In this document: piece after piece, positions 53,594 through 61,944 of the stretch
How positions within the stretch are numbered: the first letter of the stretch is position 1
Layout of the letters: every line of letters begins with the position of its first letter
Assembly (NCBI GenBank): GCA_017520935.1
Contig: JAFXEF010000028.1
Coordinates: forward strand, 1-64,000
Direction of reading: 5' to 3'
DNA length: 64,000 bases
DNA from: Bacteroidaceae bacterium
GTDB taxonomy: Bacteria; Bacteroidota; Bacteroidia; Bacteroidales; Bacteroidaceae
Position numbers and translations under genes: made by a program
The notes under the pieces: generated by a model
The model's database searches: none
What the model was told of the DNA's origin: nothing
Seen by the model: the letters and a program-made list of their open reading frames with translations, nothing else

Positions 53594-55078
53594 ATGAAAA
53601 AGTTAATTATAGCACTTATATGTATCACATCTATCGGCACAATACGTGCCGAGGATGTGCTGCAAGTCGTGCCTTTCGAGACAAAGGCTGGGGCGACGGT
53701 CGATGATGCGCTTTGTTTCAGTGTGGCGATGAACAACGCCTCGGCTGAGATATGGGCATTGCAGTTCGACCTGCTGCTTCCTGAAGGTATGACGATAGAT
53801 GATGTGAGCGGGTATGACCCGTTTGAACTGAGCACTGACCGCTTCCCGTACACTACGGGACGTGGCGGTGCCATCACGTGGAATCACGAGGTACTCTATG
53901 ACCTGGTGGAAGGTGGTTGGTATCGTATTGTTGTATTCAGCTCAAAGGCTGATCGTATCATCGGTGACAGTGGTGAACTGTTTAAGGTGTATTACTTGAC
54001 GGATGAGGCGATGCAGCCGGGTATACATCCTATATATATAAAAGGTACGGTATTGACCATTACGGGAAGTACGGATATACAGCCGGGTGAGTCTACTTCG
54101 TATTGTGTGATTGGCGACTCTCCGCTGAAGACTGCCGAGGAGGTCGATCTGAAGGACTTTACAGGGTATATCCCTTCATGGGTAGTGGAAAGTCTCAATG
54201 CGGATCTGGCCTCCAATACGGCAACGACCATCCGTATGGAAGCGACTGAAGGCATCGGTGCTGCCATAGAGACGGCCAACAAGAATGCACTGTATTATGT
54301 GAAGGCCGGTTCGGCATGTGCTGAGCAGTTGGCAGGAAAGAGTGTCGTGGAGGTTGATGGCGACACCTATCGTTGTGACGACCTGTATCTGCATGATGGT
54401 GAGTACAGTTTCAGCGTGGAAGAAACAATGGCCGGAGGTAAAGCCTATTTTGACCGCACCTTTGTGGAAGAGTACTGGTCTACGGTATGTCTGCCATTTG
54501 CCGTTTCTGCCGAACAGGTGAGCGCACTGAAAGATGCTGGAGTGCAGATAGAGAAACTGAGTGGGTATGACGGCTCCACCATCACGTTCACGGCAGTGGA
54601 CGAGATGGTAGCGAATACTCCATATATTGTGAAGTGTAGCAGTGAGATGATGCCGTTTGCTGAACTGGAGATTGTGGATATAGCCGCAACCGGATCGCTG
54701 AATGAGGTAGGCTTGGATAATATCCGAATGAAAGGGTGTTATACAACTACATCGCTCAATTCTGATGAGAATACTGCGTACTATGTGTTCAACGCTGCTA
54801 CCGGTGAATTCGTAAAGGTGGGTGCAAACGGTAAGGTGATGCCTTTCCGTGCCTATATCCAGCTGACAGCAGATGGAGTCCAGCCTGCCGCAATGCGGGT
54901 AAAGCATGGGGATAAGGAGACTGACATTGCTCCCATAGAGGAAAGTGATGCTGCGATATCCAATGTGTATACCGCAAGCGGAAAGCTGGTACGTGAGGGT
55001 GTTGATACTCTGCAAGGTCTCCAAGGATTGGAAAAGGGTATCTATATTATTAACAACCGAAAGGTTATCATTAGATAA
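53594..55078 (+). CDS. Secreted protein with cohesin-like domain and sorting-type tail
   Basis: The 494-residue protein has a signal peptide and, at about 22-175, a cohesin-like sandwich (VAMNNASAEIWALQFDLLLPEG, GELFKVYYLTDEAMQPG). The middle holds the Prevotella-type domain with YWSTVCLPFAVS and ANTPYIVKCSS, also hinted at in the LRR protein. The tail VYTASGKLV...KGIYIINNRKVIIR resembles secretion/sorting tails. It lies between the dockerin protein and a 51-residue peptide in one operon. Confidence 0.85.
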   Translation: MKKLIIALICITSIGTIRAEDVLQVVPFETKAGATVDDALCFSVAMNNASAEIWALQFDLLLPEGMTIDDVSGYDPFELSTDRFPYTTGRGGAITWNHEVLYDLVEGGWYRIVVFSSKADRIIGDSGELFKVYYLTDEAMQPGIHPIYIKGTVLTITGSTDIQPGESTSYCVIGDSPLKTAEEVDLKDFTGYIPSWVVESLNADLASNTATTIRMEATEGIGAAIETANKNALYYVKAGSACAEQLAGKSVVEVDGDTYRCDDLYLHDGEYSFSVEETMAGGKAYFDRTFVEEYWSTVCLPFAVSAEQVSALKDAGVQIEKLSGYDGSTITFTAVDEMVANTPYIVKCSSEMMPFAELEIVDIAATGSLNEVGLDNIRMKGCYTTTSLNSDENTAYYVFNAATGEFVKVGANGKVMPFRAYIQLTADGVQPAAMRVKHGDKETDIAPIEESDAAISNVYTASGKLVREGVDTLQGLQGLEKGIYIINNRKVIIR

Positions 55079-55083
55079 ACGCA

Positions 55084-55239
55084 ATGAAAGATAAATATAT
55101 AAAACCGGAATTGGAATGCGTGGAAACGGAGCCAACATTGTTCGCAGCATCGTTCCCTACAGAGGATGAGACAGAAGATAATGTAGTGGCCGGTGTACGC
55201 AAGAGAGACCCTCGACAATGGGGCGACTTGTGGGAGTAA
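55084..55239 (+). CDS. 51-residue peptide of the surface-protein operon
   Basis: An ATG 5 nt after the previous stop opens a 51-residue frame, starting MKDKYIKPELECVETEPTL and ending RDPRQWGDLWE. No signal peptide is seen. The pattern 'KPE-E-E...LFAAS...WGDLW' resembles small peptides that I know to follow surface-protein genes in Prevotella and Bacteroides; this is recognition by pattern, not by search. Tight spacing and the following terminator support it as a real gene. The function is unknown. Confidence 0.7.
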   Translation: MKDKYIKPELECVETEPTLFAASFPTEDETEDNVVAGVRKRDPRQWGDLWE

Positions 55240-55265
55240 ATTGTTGATATCTTACGAATTTTTGC

Positions 55266-55294
55266 GGTGGGCTTGTGGCCCACCGCTTTTAGTA
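55266..55294 (+). terminator. Terminator of the surface-protein operon
   Basis: GCGGTGGGC (55266-55274) pairs with GCCCACCGC (55280-55288), followed by TTTTAG. It lies 26 nt after the small peptide stop. Confidence 0.9.
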
Positions 55295-55352
55295 TCTCTG
55301 TGGCTTGTCAATCGGATTTCCCTGCCTTCTTTTCGTATAATTGAAATTTGTA

Positions 55353-55559
55353 CGTATCTTTATGGCTTCGCCAAGAAGATACTTGCACTCGCAGTGATAA
55401 ATATTCAAGACCTGCCTTAGCACTTGGCTTGTCCAAGAAGCTTGATATTTCTCGCTCGTTTATTCGTATCTTTATGGCTTCGCCAAGAAGATACTTGCAC
55501 TCGCAGTGATAAATATTCAAGCAAGCTTGATATTTCTCGCTCGTTTATTCGTATCTTTG
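55353..55559 (+). promoter_or_regulatory. Repeated palindromic promoter modules before tsaD
   Basis: A 57-bp block, starting CGTATCTTTATGGCTTCGCC and ending AAATATTCAAG, occurs identically at 55353-55409 and 55465-55521. A 36-bp block (starting AAGCTTGATATTTCTCGC) occurs at 55439-55474 and 55523-55558. The last copy ends in TATCTTTG (55552-55559), with TTGA 21 nt before it, and lies 44 nt before the tsaD ATG. The remaining part of this gap, 55295-55352, shows nothing notable. Confidence 0.75.
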
Positions 55560-55603
55560 CAATTGAATTGGGGCATACTTGTGTTCCTGCATAATAACTG
55601 ACA

Positions 55604-56629
55604 ATGGAAGATATTGTAATATTAGGTATAGAGTCTTCGTGCGACGATACCTCGGCGGCAGTCATCAAGAATGGCGAGCTGCTGTCGAACGTGACGGCCA
55701 GTCAGGCTGTGCACGAAAGTTATGGTGGGGTGGTGCCTGAGCTTGCCTCGCGTGCCCATGAGCAGAATATCGTGCCGGTTGTGGATCAAGCCATCAAGAG
55801 GGCTGGTATTGCCAAGGAACAGCTCTCCGCGGTGGCTTTCACCCGTGGCCCGGGGCTAATGGGGTCGCTGCTCGTGGGGGTGTCCTTTGCCAAGGGGTTT
55901 GCCCGTTCGTTGGGCATCCCGATGGTCGATGTCAACCACCTGCAAGGGCATGTGCTGGCTCATTTCATACAAGAGCCCGAGACACACAAAGAGACACCCA
56001 AGTATCCGTTCCTCTGCCTTTTGGTGTCGGGGGGGAACTCGCAGATTGTCCTGGTCAGGGCATATAATGACATGGAGGTGATAGGGCAGACGATTGACGA
56101 TGCGGCAGGCGAGGCCATCGACAAGTGCTCCAAGGTGATGGGGCTGGGCTATCCTGGCGGACCCATCATTGACCGTCTCGCTCGTCAGGGGAACCCGAAG
56201 GCTTTCTCCTTCAGCAAACCGAATATTGCCGGGTATGACTATAGCTTCAGTGGACTGAAGACCTCGTTCCTCTATTTCTTGCGTGACAGGTTGAAAGAAA
56301 ACCCCGATTTCATCGAGCAGAACAAGGAGGACCTGGCAGCTTCGCTCGAAGCCACTATCGTGGAAATCCTGATGAAGAAACTGCGTCTTGCAGCCAAGCA
56401 GCTCGGTATCAAGGAGGTGGCAGTGGCTGGTGGCGTATCGGCCAATACGGGACTGCGCAATGCCTTCATCGACCATGCCCGCCGCTACAAGTGGAATGTG
56501 TATATCCCCAAGTTTGGCTACACTACCGACAACGCGGCCATGATTGCCATCACCGGCTACTATAAATATATGGATGGCGAGTTTTGCTCGATGGACAAAC
56601 CGGCCTATTCGCGCGTTTCCATCGGGTGA
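55604..56629 (+). CDS. tsaD: tRNA N6-threonylcarbamoyladenosine synthase catalytic subunit
   Basis: The 341-residue protein is the Kae1/TsaD ATPase-fold enzyme. It has GIESSCDDTSAAV at the start, the metal-binding HxxxH stretch in DVNHLQGHVLAHF, VSGGNSQIV, DDAAGEAIDK and the C-terminal AGGVSANTGLR. It transfers the threonylcarbamoyl group to A37 of ANN-reading tRNAs, together with TsaB and TsaE, which are not here. It is single-gene, with a strong terminator after. Confidence 0.98.
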   Translation: MEDIVILGIESSCDDTSAAVIKNGELLSNVTASQAVHESYGGVVPELASRAHEQNIVPVVDQAIKRAGIAKEQLSAVAFTRGPGLMGSLLVGVSFAKGFARSLGIPMVDVNHLQGHVLAHFIQEPETHKETPKYPFLCLLVSGGNSQIVLVRAYNDMEVIGQTIDDAAGEAIDKCSKVMGLGYPGGPIIDRLARQGNPKAFSFSKPNIAGYDYSFSGLKTSFLYFLRDRLKENPDFIEQNKEDLAASLEATIVEILMKKLRLAAKQLGIKEVAVAGGVSANTGLRNAFIDHARRYKWNVYIPKFGYTTDNAAMIAITGYYKYMDGEFCSMDKPAYSRVSIG

Positions 56630-56660
56630 TTTTCTTGACGGAAACGATGATACTTCTCTA

Positions 56661-56708
56661 AAAACATGCAATACAGGCCGGGCTGACTCGACCTGTATTG
56701 CATGTTTT
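56661..56708. terminator. Bidirectional terminator between tsaD and the DUF4251 gene
   Basis: A perfect 17-bp stem (AAAACATGCAATACAGG, 56661-56677, with its complement at 56692-56708) is followed by TT on the plus strand and preceded by A-run on the other. It separates two converging genes. Confidence 0.92.
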
Positions 56709-56719
56709 TTGTCTGGATG

Positions 56720-57310
56720 CTACCATTGTGGTGTTCCCTGGAATATGGTAGCCTGGCTATAGGGAACGAGGTAGCCGTCGAACGTCATGGAACGGCCTGA
56801 GAAGTTGGGATTTACCGTGGCGCTGGCTTGATTGGTGCCTCCGGTCAGGGTGAGGTATACGGTGGCCGAGATGGCACTGCCCTGTATGTTGAAGCTGTAG
56901 TATACGTTGCCGTCCTTGTCTGATGACATTCGTTCGCCATAGATATCACCTTGTACCGTTATGCCGCCCAGTCCGTTGGGACTGTAGCTGAAGTTGTTGA
57001 AGGCTGTCTGTACGGTGCCTTCGCCATCTTCGCAACATATATAGTTGGTACTGGATGATACGAAACGGGTGATGCCATTGAAGAAATTGACATTGTTTGC
57101 CTCCAAGGCCCAGTTGCCTTCCTTGAGGGCTGCTACGGCTTCGCGGTAGGCTATGGAGTCTTGTTGCATCTCAATGGCTCTTGCTTCGGCGCGACGACGT
57201 TCACGCTCGGCTCTCCACTCTTTCTCGCGTTCGCTCCTGCTTGACTGGGCAAATGACAGTGTGGTGGATAGCAGACAAATGGCACTTGCCAGAAAAAGTA
57301 CTTTTTTCAT
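56720..57310 (-). CDS. DUF4251-type periplasmic protein
   Basis: The 196-residue protein has a signal peptide (LFLASAICLLSTTLSFAQ), a very charged segment (EREKEWRAERERRRAEARA), and then a DUF4251-type domain: LKEGNWALEANNVNFFNG, SSSTNYICCEDGEGTVQ, NGLGGITVQGDI. Its function is unknown; members are common in Bacteroides and Prevotella. It is converging with tsaD, and its promoter lies between 57311 and 57400 but no exact consensus is visible. Confidence 0.85.
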   Translation of the reverse strand: MKKVLFLASAICLLSTTLSFAQSSRSEREKEWRAERERRRAEARAIEMQQDSIAYREAVAALKEGNWALEANNVNFFNGITRFVSSSTNYICCEDGEGTVQTAFNNFSYSPNGLGGITVQGDIYGERMSSDKDGNVYYSFNIQGSAISATVYLTLTGGTNQASATVNPNFSGRSMTFDGYLVPYSQATIFQGTPQW

Positions 57311-57400
57311 AATGGTTTAGGTTAAGGGTTGTATGGCAATTAAAACAAGGGGTTCGCTAAAATGTTTGCCGTTAATCTTGTTCACTTGCATTAAATGTAG

Positions 57401-57408
57401 TAATTTTG
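57401..57408 (+). promoter_or_regulatory. -7 box of the FetAB-like operon
   Basis: TAATTTTG matches the -7 consensus. Transcription would start near 57415, so the true start codon must be downstream, at the ATG at 57430. Confidence 0.6.
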
Positions 57409-57429
57409 TTTCTTGAAAAACAAACAGGG

Positions 57430-58053
57430 ATGCTGACGGCAGATGACATATCCATACAGTTTGGCCATGAGTGTGTGCTCAGGCATTTCTCATGTCATAT
57501 AAAGAAGGGCGATTTTGCCTGTATTACCGGTGTGTCAGGATGTGGCAAGACATCGCTCTTACGGGCTTTTATCGGATTGACTCCCTTGGCCGGAGGAACG
57601 GTTAGAGTGGAAGAGTGTTTGCTGAACGAAAAGACGTGTGTTTCTGTTCGCAAAAGAGCTATGTATCTTCCTCAGGAACTTTCGTTTCCGAGCGAAACGG
57701 TGAACGAACTTGTCATGCAGACCTTGCGTATAGGGAAGGTGAAAAATGTACAGATATCCATGCCGTTGCTACGTGATAATTTTGCTAAATTAGGCCTTGA
57801 TGAGGAGTTGCTTCTCAAGCGCCTTTCTGAGATTTCGGGCGGTCAGAGACAGCGGGTGATGCTGGCTACGTTGGCTTTGCTTGACAAGGATATCTGGTTG
57901 CTCGATGAGCCTACCGCGGCACTTGACGAGCTCTCCCGCAATTATGTGATCGATTTTCTTCTGGAACAGCAGCAGCGAGGCAAGACCATTGTGTCCGTGT
58001 CGCACGATATGCACTTCGCTTCGCGTTGTTCTACCATTATTCCACTCGACTGA
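57430..58053 (+). CDS. fetA: ABC transporter ATP-binding protein (FetA/YbbL-like)
   Basis: The 207-residue ATPase has Walker A GVSGCGKTSL, the signature SEISGGQRQRV, Walker B WLLDEPTAALDE and the switch histidine in VSVSHDMHF. The ATG at 57430 is chosen over the TTG at 57406, because the latter lies inside the promoter. Its permease partner begins 1 nt after the stop. The pair resembles the FetAB iron exporter, so iron efflux is likely but not shown. Confidence 0.88.
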   Translation: MLTADDISIQFGHECVLRHFSCHIKKGDFACITGVSGCGKTSLLRAFIGLTPLAGGTVRVEECLLNEKTCVSVRKRAMYLPQELSFPSETVNELVMQTLRIGKVKNVQISMPLLRDNFAKLGLDEELLLKRLSEISGGQRQRVMLATLALLDKDIWLLDEPTAALDELSRNYVIDFLLEQQQRGKTIVSVSHDMHFASRCSTIIPLD

Positions 58054-58054
58054 T

Positions 58055-58840
58055 ATGGGCACTATAGACATCACATACCTTAGTCTGGGCATAGGGCTTC
58101 TGCTGCTGATGATACCTATATATTATATATGGCGTTATGAGACGAAGTTGCTCAAGGGCATTTGTGTGGGAGCTGTGCGTATGGTGGTGCAGATGCTTTT
58201 CATTGGGGTATATCTGCGCTATCTTTTCGAGTGGGACAATCCGGTTGTCAATTGCCTTTGGGTGTTTGTGATGGTCTACATTGCGGCCGAGACGGCAATC
58301 ACACGCACCAGAGTGAGGCGTGGCATTCTGATGATGCCGCTTGTCGTGGGCTTTGTGGTGGCCAGTGTGCTCATTGGGCTGTATTTCTTGGGCATCGTAT
58401 TGCAGCTCAACAATGTGTTCAGTGCGCAATACTTCATTCCTGTCATGGGTATATTGTTGGGCAATATGCTTTCGGTCAATGTGATAGCTGTGGGTACCTT
58501 TTACTCTACGCTTCAGCGCGAGCAGAACCTTTACTATTACTTTTTGGGAAATGGCGCTTCGCGGAGCGAGGCACTGCAGCCTTTCGTGCGACAGGCTATC
58601 GTCAAGGCATTCAGTCCGGCTATTGCCAATATGGCCGTGATGGGTCTGGTGTCGCTGCCCGGCACGATGATAGGCCAGATTCTTGGTGGAAGCAGTCCGA
58701 ATGTGGCCATCAAGTACCAGATAATGATTGTGGTGGTCACGATGTCGGCCTCCATGTTGTCGTTGATGATTGCCATCCGCCTGTCTGCCAAGCAAGCTTT
58801 CGACGGCTATGGCCGTATGAGAAAGATATTTGCCAAATAA
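58055..58840 (+). CDS. fetB: UPF0014-family permease (FetB/YbbM-like)
   Basis: The 261-residue protein has about six or seven membrane segments. It carries the UPF0014 motifs KLLKGICVGAVRMVVQ, VMGILLGNMLS, GASRSEALQPFVRQAI and LPGTMIGQILGGSSP with the conserved glutamate/loop region. In E. coli FetB with FetA exports iron and protects against peroxide. The start at 58055 is one base after the ATPase stop, which fixes the ATG. The gene is followed by a short gap and the Nif3 promoter. Confidence 0.92.
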   Translation: MGTIDITYLSLGIGLLLLMIPIYYIWRYETKLLKGICVGAVRMVVQMLFIGVYLRYLFEWDNPVVNCLWVFVMVYIAAETAITRTRVRRGILMMPLVVGFVVASVLIGLYFLGIVLQLNNVFSAQYFIPVMGILLGNMLSVNVIAVGTFYSTLQREQNLYYYFLGNGASRSEALQPFVRQAIVKAFSPAIANMAVMGLVSLPGTMIGQILGGSSPNVAIKYQIMIVVVTMSASMLSLMIAIRLSAKQAFDGYGRMRKIFAK

Positions 58841-58876
58841 TTGGGTTTTTGTTACCCGTAATTGGAATTTATTTCA

Positions 58877-58884
58877 TACCTTTG
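58877..58884 (+). promoter_or_regulatory. -7 box of the Nif3 gene
   Basis: TACCTTTG matches the -7 consensus, 20 nt before the ATG at 58904. The -33 region is not clear. Confidence 0.6.
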
Positions 58885-58903
58885 CACTGATTTTTCAGAA
58901 ATA

Positions 58904-59689
58904 ATGAAGGCAATACAAGTTTGGGATGCCCTTGAACAGTATGCGCCACTGCCTTTGCAAGACGGTTTTGACAATGCAGGCTTGCAAATAGGATTGACAG
59001 CGGAGCAGGAGGTTACAGGGGCATTATTGTGTTTGGACGTGACCGAGGCTATTATTGATGAGGCCGAGCGCGAGGGGTGCAACCTGATTGTTGCGCACCA
59101 TCCTCTCTTGTTTCACGGCCTAAAGTCCGTCACGGGTAAAAGCTATGTTGAGCGATGTGTGATTAAGGCTATACAAAAAGGTATAGGCATTTATGCCGCC
59201 CATACCAATCTGGACAACGCGCAAGGTGGAGTGAACTACCGTATTGCCGGAAAGATAGGACTGACAAACCTCTCCTTCCTGGACGTAAAGTCAGCGGCCG
59301 TGCCTGCGGGTTCAGGCGTGATAGGCGAGTTGCCGGTGGAGGAAGATGAACGCGACTTCCTTATGCGCTTGAAGTCGCTCTTTGGCATACAATGTATACG
59401 CCACAATGCACTTTGTGGCCGCAAGATACGTCGTGTGGCACTTTGCGGTGGGGCTGGTGGATTCCTGCTGCCCAATGCCATAGCCCAAGGAGCCGATGCT
59501 TTCCTGACTGGTGAGGTTCGCTATCACGATTATTTCGGACACGAAGGCGAACTGCTCATAGCCGAAATGGGACATTATGAAAGCGAGCAGTATACGGTCG
59601 ATATCTTCGAGGAGATACTCCGCGCCCGTTTGCCCGAACTGAGAACAGTAAAGACATCATTGAATACAAACCCGATAAATTACTTATGA
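58904..59689 (+). CDS. Nif3-like dinuclear metal-centre hexameric protein
   Basis: The 261-residue protein is of the NIF3 family: WDALEQYAPLPLQDGFDNAGLQIG, the metal-binding HHPLLFHGLK, YAAHTNLDNAQGGVN, AFLTGEVRYHDYF and MGHYESEQYTVD near the end. The family forms a hexameric ring with two metals per subunit; GTP cyclohydrolase or other activity is debated. The ATG at 58904 fits the promoter. It overlaps the next gene by 4 nt (ATGA). Confidence 0.93.
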   Translation: MKAIQVWDALEQYAPLPLQDGFDNAGLQIGLTAEQEVTGALLCLDVTEAIIDEAEREGCNLIVAHHPLLFHGLKSVTGKSYVERCVIKAIQKGIGIYAAHTNLDNAQGGVNYRIAGKIGLTNLSFLDVKSAAVPAGSGVIGELPVEEDERDFLMRLKSLFGIQCIRHNALCGRKIRRVALCGGAGGFLLPNAIAQGADAFLTGEVRYHDYFGHEGELLIAEMGHYESEQYTVDIFEEILRARLPELRTVKTSLNTNPINYL

Positions 59690-60537
59690 TTATGGCAAAA
59701 GAAACAAAGAAAGATCCGCAGGACTACACTGTAGAAGAGAAGTTGAAGTCGTTGTATCAGCTGCAGCTTATCTTTTCGGAGATTGACCGTATCAAGACAT
59801 TGCGTGGCGAGCTCCCTCTCGAAGTACAGGACTTGGAAGATGAGGTAGCCGGTCTGCGCACACGTATTGCAAAGTTCTCAGACGAAATCGAAAGCGTCAG
59901 AGCCGAAGAAAGCAAACGCCGTATGAAGATTGAAGAGGCCAAGGCAATGATAGCAAAGTATACTGAGGATCAGAATAACGTACGTAACAACCGTGAGTAT
60001 GACCTGCTGGCCAAGGAAATAGAGTTTCAGACCTTGGAGGTAGAATTCTGTGAGAAGAAAATCCGTCAGTACACAGCCGAGCAGAAGAGCAAGGAAGAGG
60101 AAATTGCCCGCACCGAAACGTTGCTCGAAGAACGTCTCAAGGATCTTGAGGAGAAGCGTTCGGAACTCGACGAGATTGTGGCTGAGACAAAGGAGGAAGA
60201 GGAGAAGTTGCGCGATCGCGCCAAGATGCTCGAAGCCACTATCGAGCCCCGTTTGCTTCAGTCGTTCAAGCGCATCCGAAAGAACACACGCAATGGCCTT
60301 GGTGTAGTATACGTTCAGCGCGATGCTTGTGGTGGTTGCTTCAACAAGATTCCGCCTCAGCGCCAGCTCGATATCAAGATGCGCAAGAAGATTATCGTGT
60401 GTGAATATTGTGGCCGTATTATGATTGACCCCGAATTGGCTGGTGTAAAGGAAACCACCACGCAGGCTCCTGAGAAGAAGACACGCAAGCGTGCCATTCG
60501 CAAGAGCGCCGAAACGAAAGAGGAGTCGGCAGAGTAA
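59686..60537 (+). CDS. Coiled-coil protein with C4 zinc ribbon (DUF164/CT398-like)
   Basis: The 283-residue protein is a long antiparallel coiled coil (about 20-185) with a C4 zinc-ribbon near 208-245 (CGGCFNKIPP and CEYCGRIMID). This plan is that of DUF164/CT398 proteins, often paired with Nif3 across Bacteroidetes and other groups. The C-terminal tail is Lys/Arg rich (KKTRKRAIRKS). The start overlaps the Nif3 stop, which implies coupling. A second ATG lies at 59692. Confidence 0.9.
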   Translation: MIMAKETKKDPQDYTVEEKLKSLYQLQLIFSEIDRIKTLRGELPLEVQDLEDEVAGLRTRIAKFSDEIESVRAEESKRRMKIEEAKAMIAKYTEDQNNVRNNREYDLLAKEIEFQTLEVEFCEKKIRQYTAEQKSKEEEIARTETLLEERLKDLEEKRSELDEIVAETKEEEEKLRDRAKMLEATIEPRLLQSFKRIRKNTRNGLGVVYVQRDACGGCFNKIPPQRQLDIKMRKKIIVCEYCGRIMIDPELAGVKETTTQAPEKKTRKRAIRKSAETKEESAE

Positions 60538-60562
60538 GTTCTATGGTATATGATGTGTATAG

Positions 60563-60592
60563 GATGCGTCCCAATCGGGGCGCATCTTTGTT
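60563..60592 (+). terminator. Intrinsic terminator after the zinc-ribbon gene
   Basis: GATGCGTCCC (60563-60572) pairs with CGGGGCGCATC, followed by TTTGTT. It overlaps the last bases of the opposing HsdR_N-like gene by 2 nt, so it also acts between converging transcripts. Confidence 0.75.
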
Positions 60593-61040
60593 ATAGACTC
60601 TCGTATGTTGGGATCTCCTTCAAAAAGGAGTAGGAGCGTGTGGGGTAGTCTAACTTGCAGCAGTAATGGGATAGACCGTTGCTCACGATGAGGTAGTCTA
60701 CCTGCAACACCATGTTGTAACGACATATCTGGTCGAACACCTTCTGGGTGACATTGACCGTGGGAGCCTTGTACTCGATGATGACACGCGGATGCAGCGA
60801 GCGGTCGTAGACTACCGTGTCGCACCGACGGCTCATGCCGTTGAGCTTGAGTTGCACCTCATTGGCCATAAGCGATTGCGGGTAACCCTTGTGCCCGATG
60901 AGAAAATGTATGAAATGCTGGCGTACCCACTCCTCGGGCGTCAAAGCCACATATTGGCGACGAATAACGTCAAGAATGAACGGTTTTTCATCCTTCTGTG
61001 TTATTTTTTTCTCGAAAGGAGGTAGGTTTAACTCTAACAT
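60591..61040 (-). CDS. HsdR N-terminal-domain (PD-(D/E)XK-like) stand-alone protein
   Basis: The 149-residue protein matches the type I restriction HsdR N-terminal domain by pattern: VALTPEEWVRQHFIHFLI near the N-terminus and then CDTVVYDRSLHPRVIIEYKAP, where Asp and E-x-K are the nuclease-like metal-binding residues. No HsdR helicase, HsdM or HsdS is nearby, so it is not part of a restriction operon. Such small stand-alone copies are common in Bacteroidetes; the role is unknown. Its -7 box is at 61102-61109. Confidence 0.85.
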   Translation of the reverse strand: MLELNLPPFEKKITQKDEKPFILDVIRRQYVALTPEEWVRQHFIHFLIGHKGYPQSLMANEVQLKLNGMSRRCDTVVYDRSLHPRVIIEYKAPTVNVTQKVFDQICRYNMVLQVDYLIVSNGLSHYCCKLDYPTRSYSFLKEIPTYESL

Positions 61041-61044
61041 TACG

Positions 61045-61052
61045 TATATTTG
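61045..61052 (+). promoter_or_regulatory. -7 box of the AMP nucleosidase gene
   Basis: TATATTTG matches the -7 consensus. It lies just past the ATG end of the opposing gene, with transcription from about 61059. The promoter of the opposing gene (61102-61109) overlaps this transcript. Confidence 0.55.
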
Positions 61053-61101
61053 CAGTTAATAATGTCAACCAGGACGAATGTCATCGCTAATGTTGCATTT
61101 G

Positions 61102-61109
61102 CAAAAATA
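61102..61109 (-). promoter_or_regulatory. -7 box of the HsdR_N-like gene
   Basis: On the minus strand TATTTTTG matches the -7 consensus. Transcription would start near 61095. The two divergent promoters face each other across 50 bp, so polymerase traffic may interfere. Confidence 0.5.
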
Positions 61110-61117
61110 GAAAAAAT

Positions 61118-61894
61118 ATGAAGACAAAGCAAGAAATCGTAGAGAATTGGCTCCCGCGCTATACGAAACGTCCCCTCGAAGAGTTTGACGAATATATCCT
61201 GCTTACCAACTTCAATAAGTATGTGGAACTCTTTGCCGAGAAATTCGGAGTGGAGGTTGTGGGGCGCGATGCCAATATGACCTCGGCCTCGGCAAATGGC
61301 ATCACCATCATTAACTTCGGGATGGGAAGTCCCAATGCAGCCATTATCATGGATCTGCTCACGGCCATCAACCCCAGGGCCTGCCTCTTCCTTGGCAAGT
61401 GCGGCGGCATCGGCAAGCGCCAGAAGATAGGCGACCTGATACTGCCCATCGCTGCTATCCGTGGTGAGGGAACATCCAACGACTACCTCCCTGCGGAGGT
61501 ACCTGCGTTGCCTGCCTTTATGCTTCAGCGTGCGGTGTCGTCGTCTATTCGTGATAGGGGACACGACTACTGGACAGGTACCGTATACACTACCAACCGG
61601 CGCATCTGGGAACACGACGATGAGTTCAAGGCCTACTTGCGTTCCACCCGTGCCATGGCCGTGGATATGGAGACGGCTACACTCTTTGTCACCAGCTTTG
61701 CCAACCATATCCCGATGGGGGCGTTGTTGCTCGTGTCAGACCAGCCGATGATTCCCGAAGGGGTGAAGACCGAGCAGAGCGACAATTTAGTGACACAGAA
61801 CTATGTGGATGACCACTTGAGTATCGGCATCGCCTCTTTGCGTATGATCATCGATGAAAAGAAGACCGTAAAGCACCTGAAGTTTGATTGGTAA
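61118..61894 (+). CDS. amn: AMP nucleosidase (short form)
   Basis: The 258-residue protein has the nucleoside-phosphorylase fold motifs of AMP nucleosidase: NFGMGSPNAAIIMDLL, FLGKCGGIGKRQKIGDLILPIAA, EGTSNDYLP, and VDMETATLFVTSF with LLLVSDQPM. It splits AMP to adenine and ribose-5-phosphate. The enterobacterial enzyme is longer (about 480 residues); the short form without the N-terminal regulatory domain is usual in Bacteroidetes. It is followed by a hairpin before the DoxX gene. Confidence 0.9.
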   Translation: MKTKQEIVENWLPRYTKRPLEEFDEYILLTNFNKYVELFAEKFGVEVVGRDANMTSASANGITIINFGMGSPNAAIIMDLLTAINPRACLFLGKCGGIGKRQKIGDLILPIAAIRGEGTSNDYLPAEVPALPAFMLQRAVSSSIRDRGHDYWTGTVYTTNRRIWEHDDEFKAYLRSTRAMAVDMETATLFVTSFANHIPMGALLLVSDQPMIPEGVKTEQSDNLVTQNYVDDHLSIGIASLRMIIDEKKTVKHLKFDW

Positions 61895-61944
61895 GGTAGG
61901 GTGGGGGATTGTTGCACCATTAAATAAACAAAACACCTGTAGCT

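Noticed and set aside
57406..57429. TTG start for the FetA-like ATPase
   Set aside because: It lies within the -7 box, upstream of the predicted transcript start.
60591..61040. Type I restriction-modification system
   Set aside because: Only the HsdR N-terminal domain is present; no methylase, specificity subunit or helicase lies nearby.
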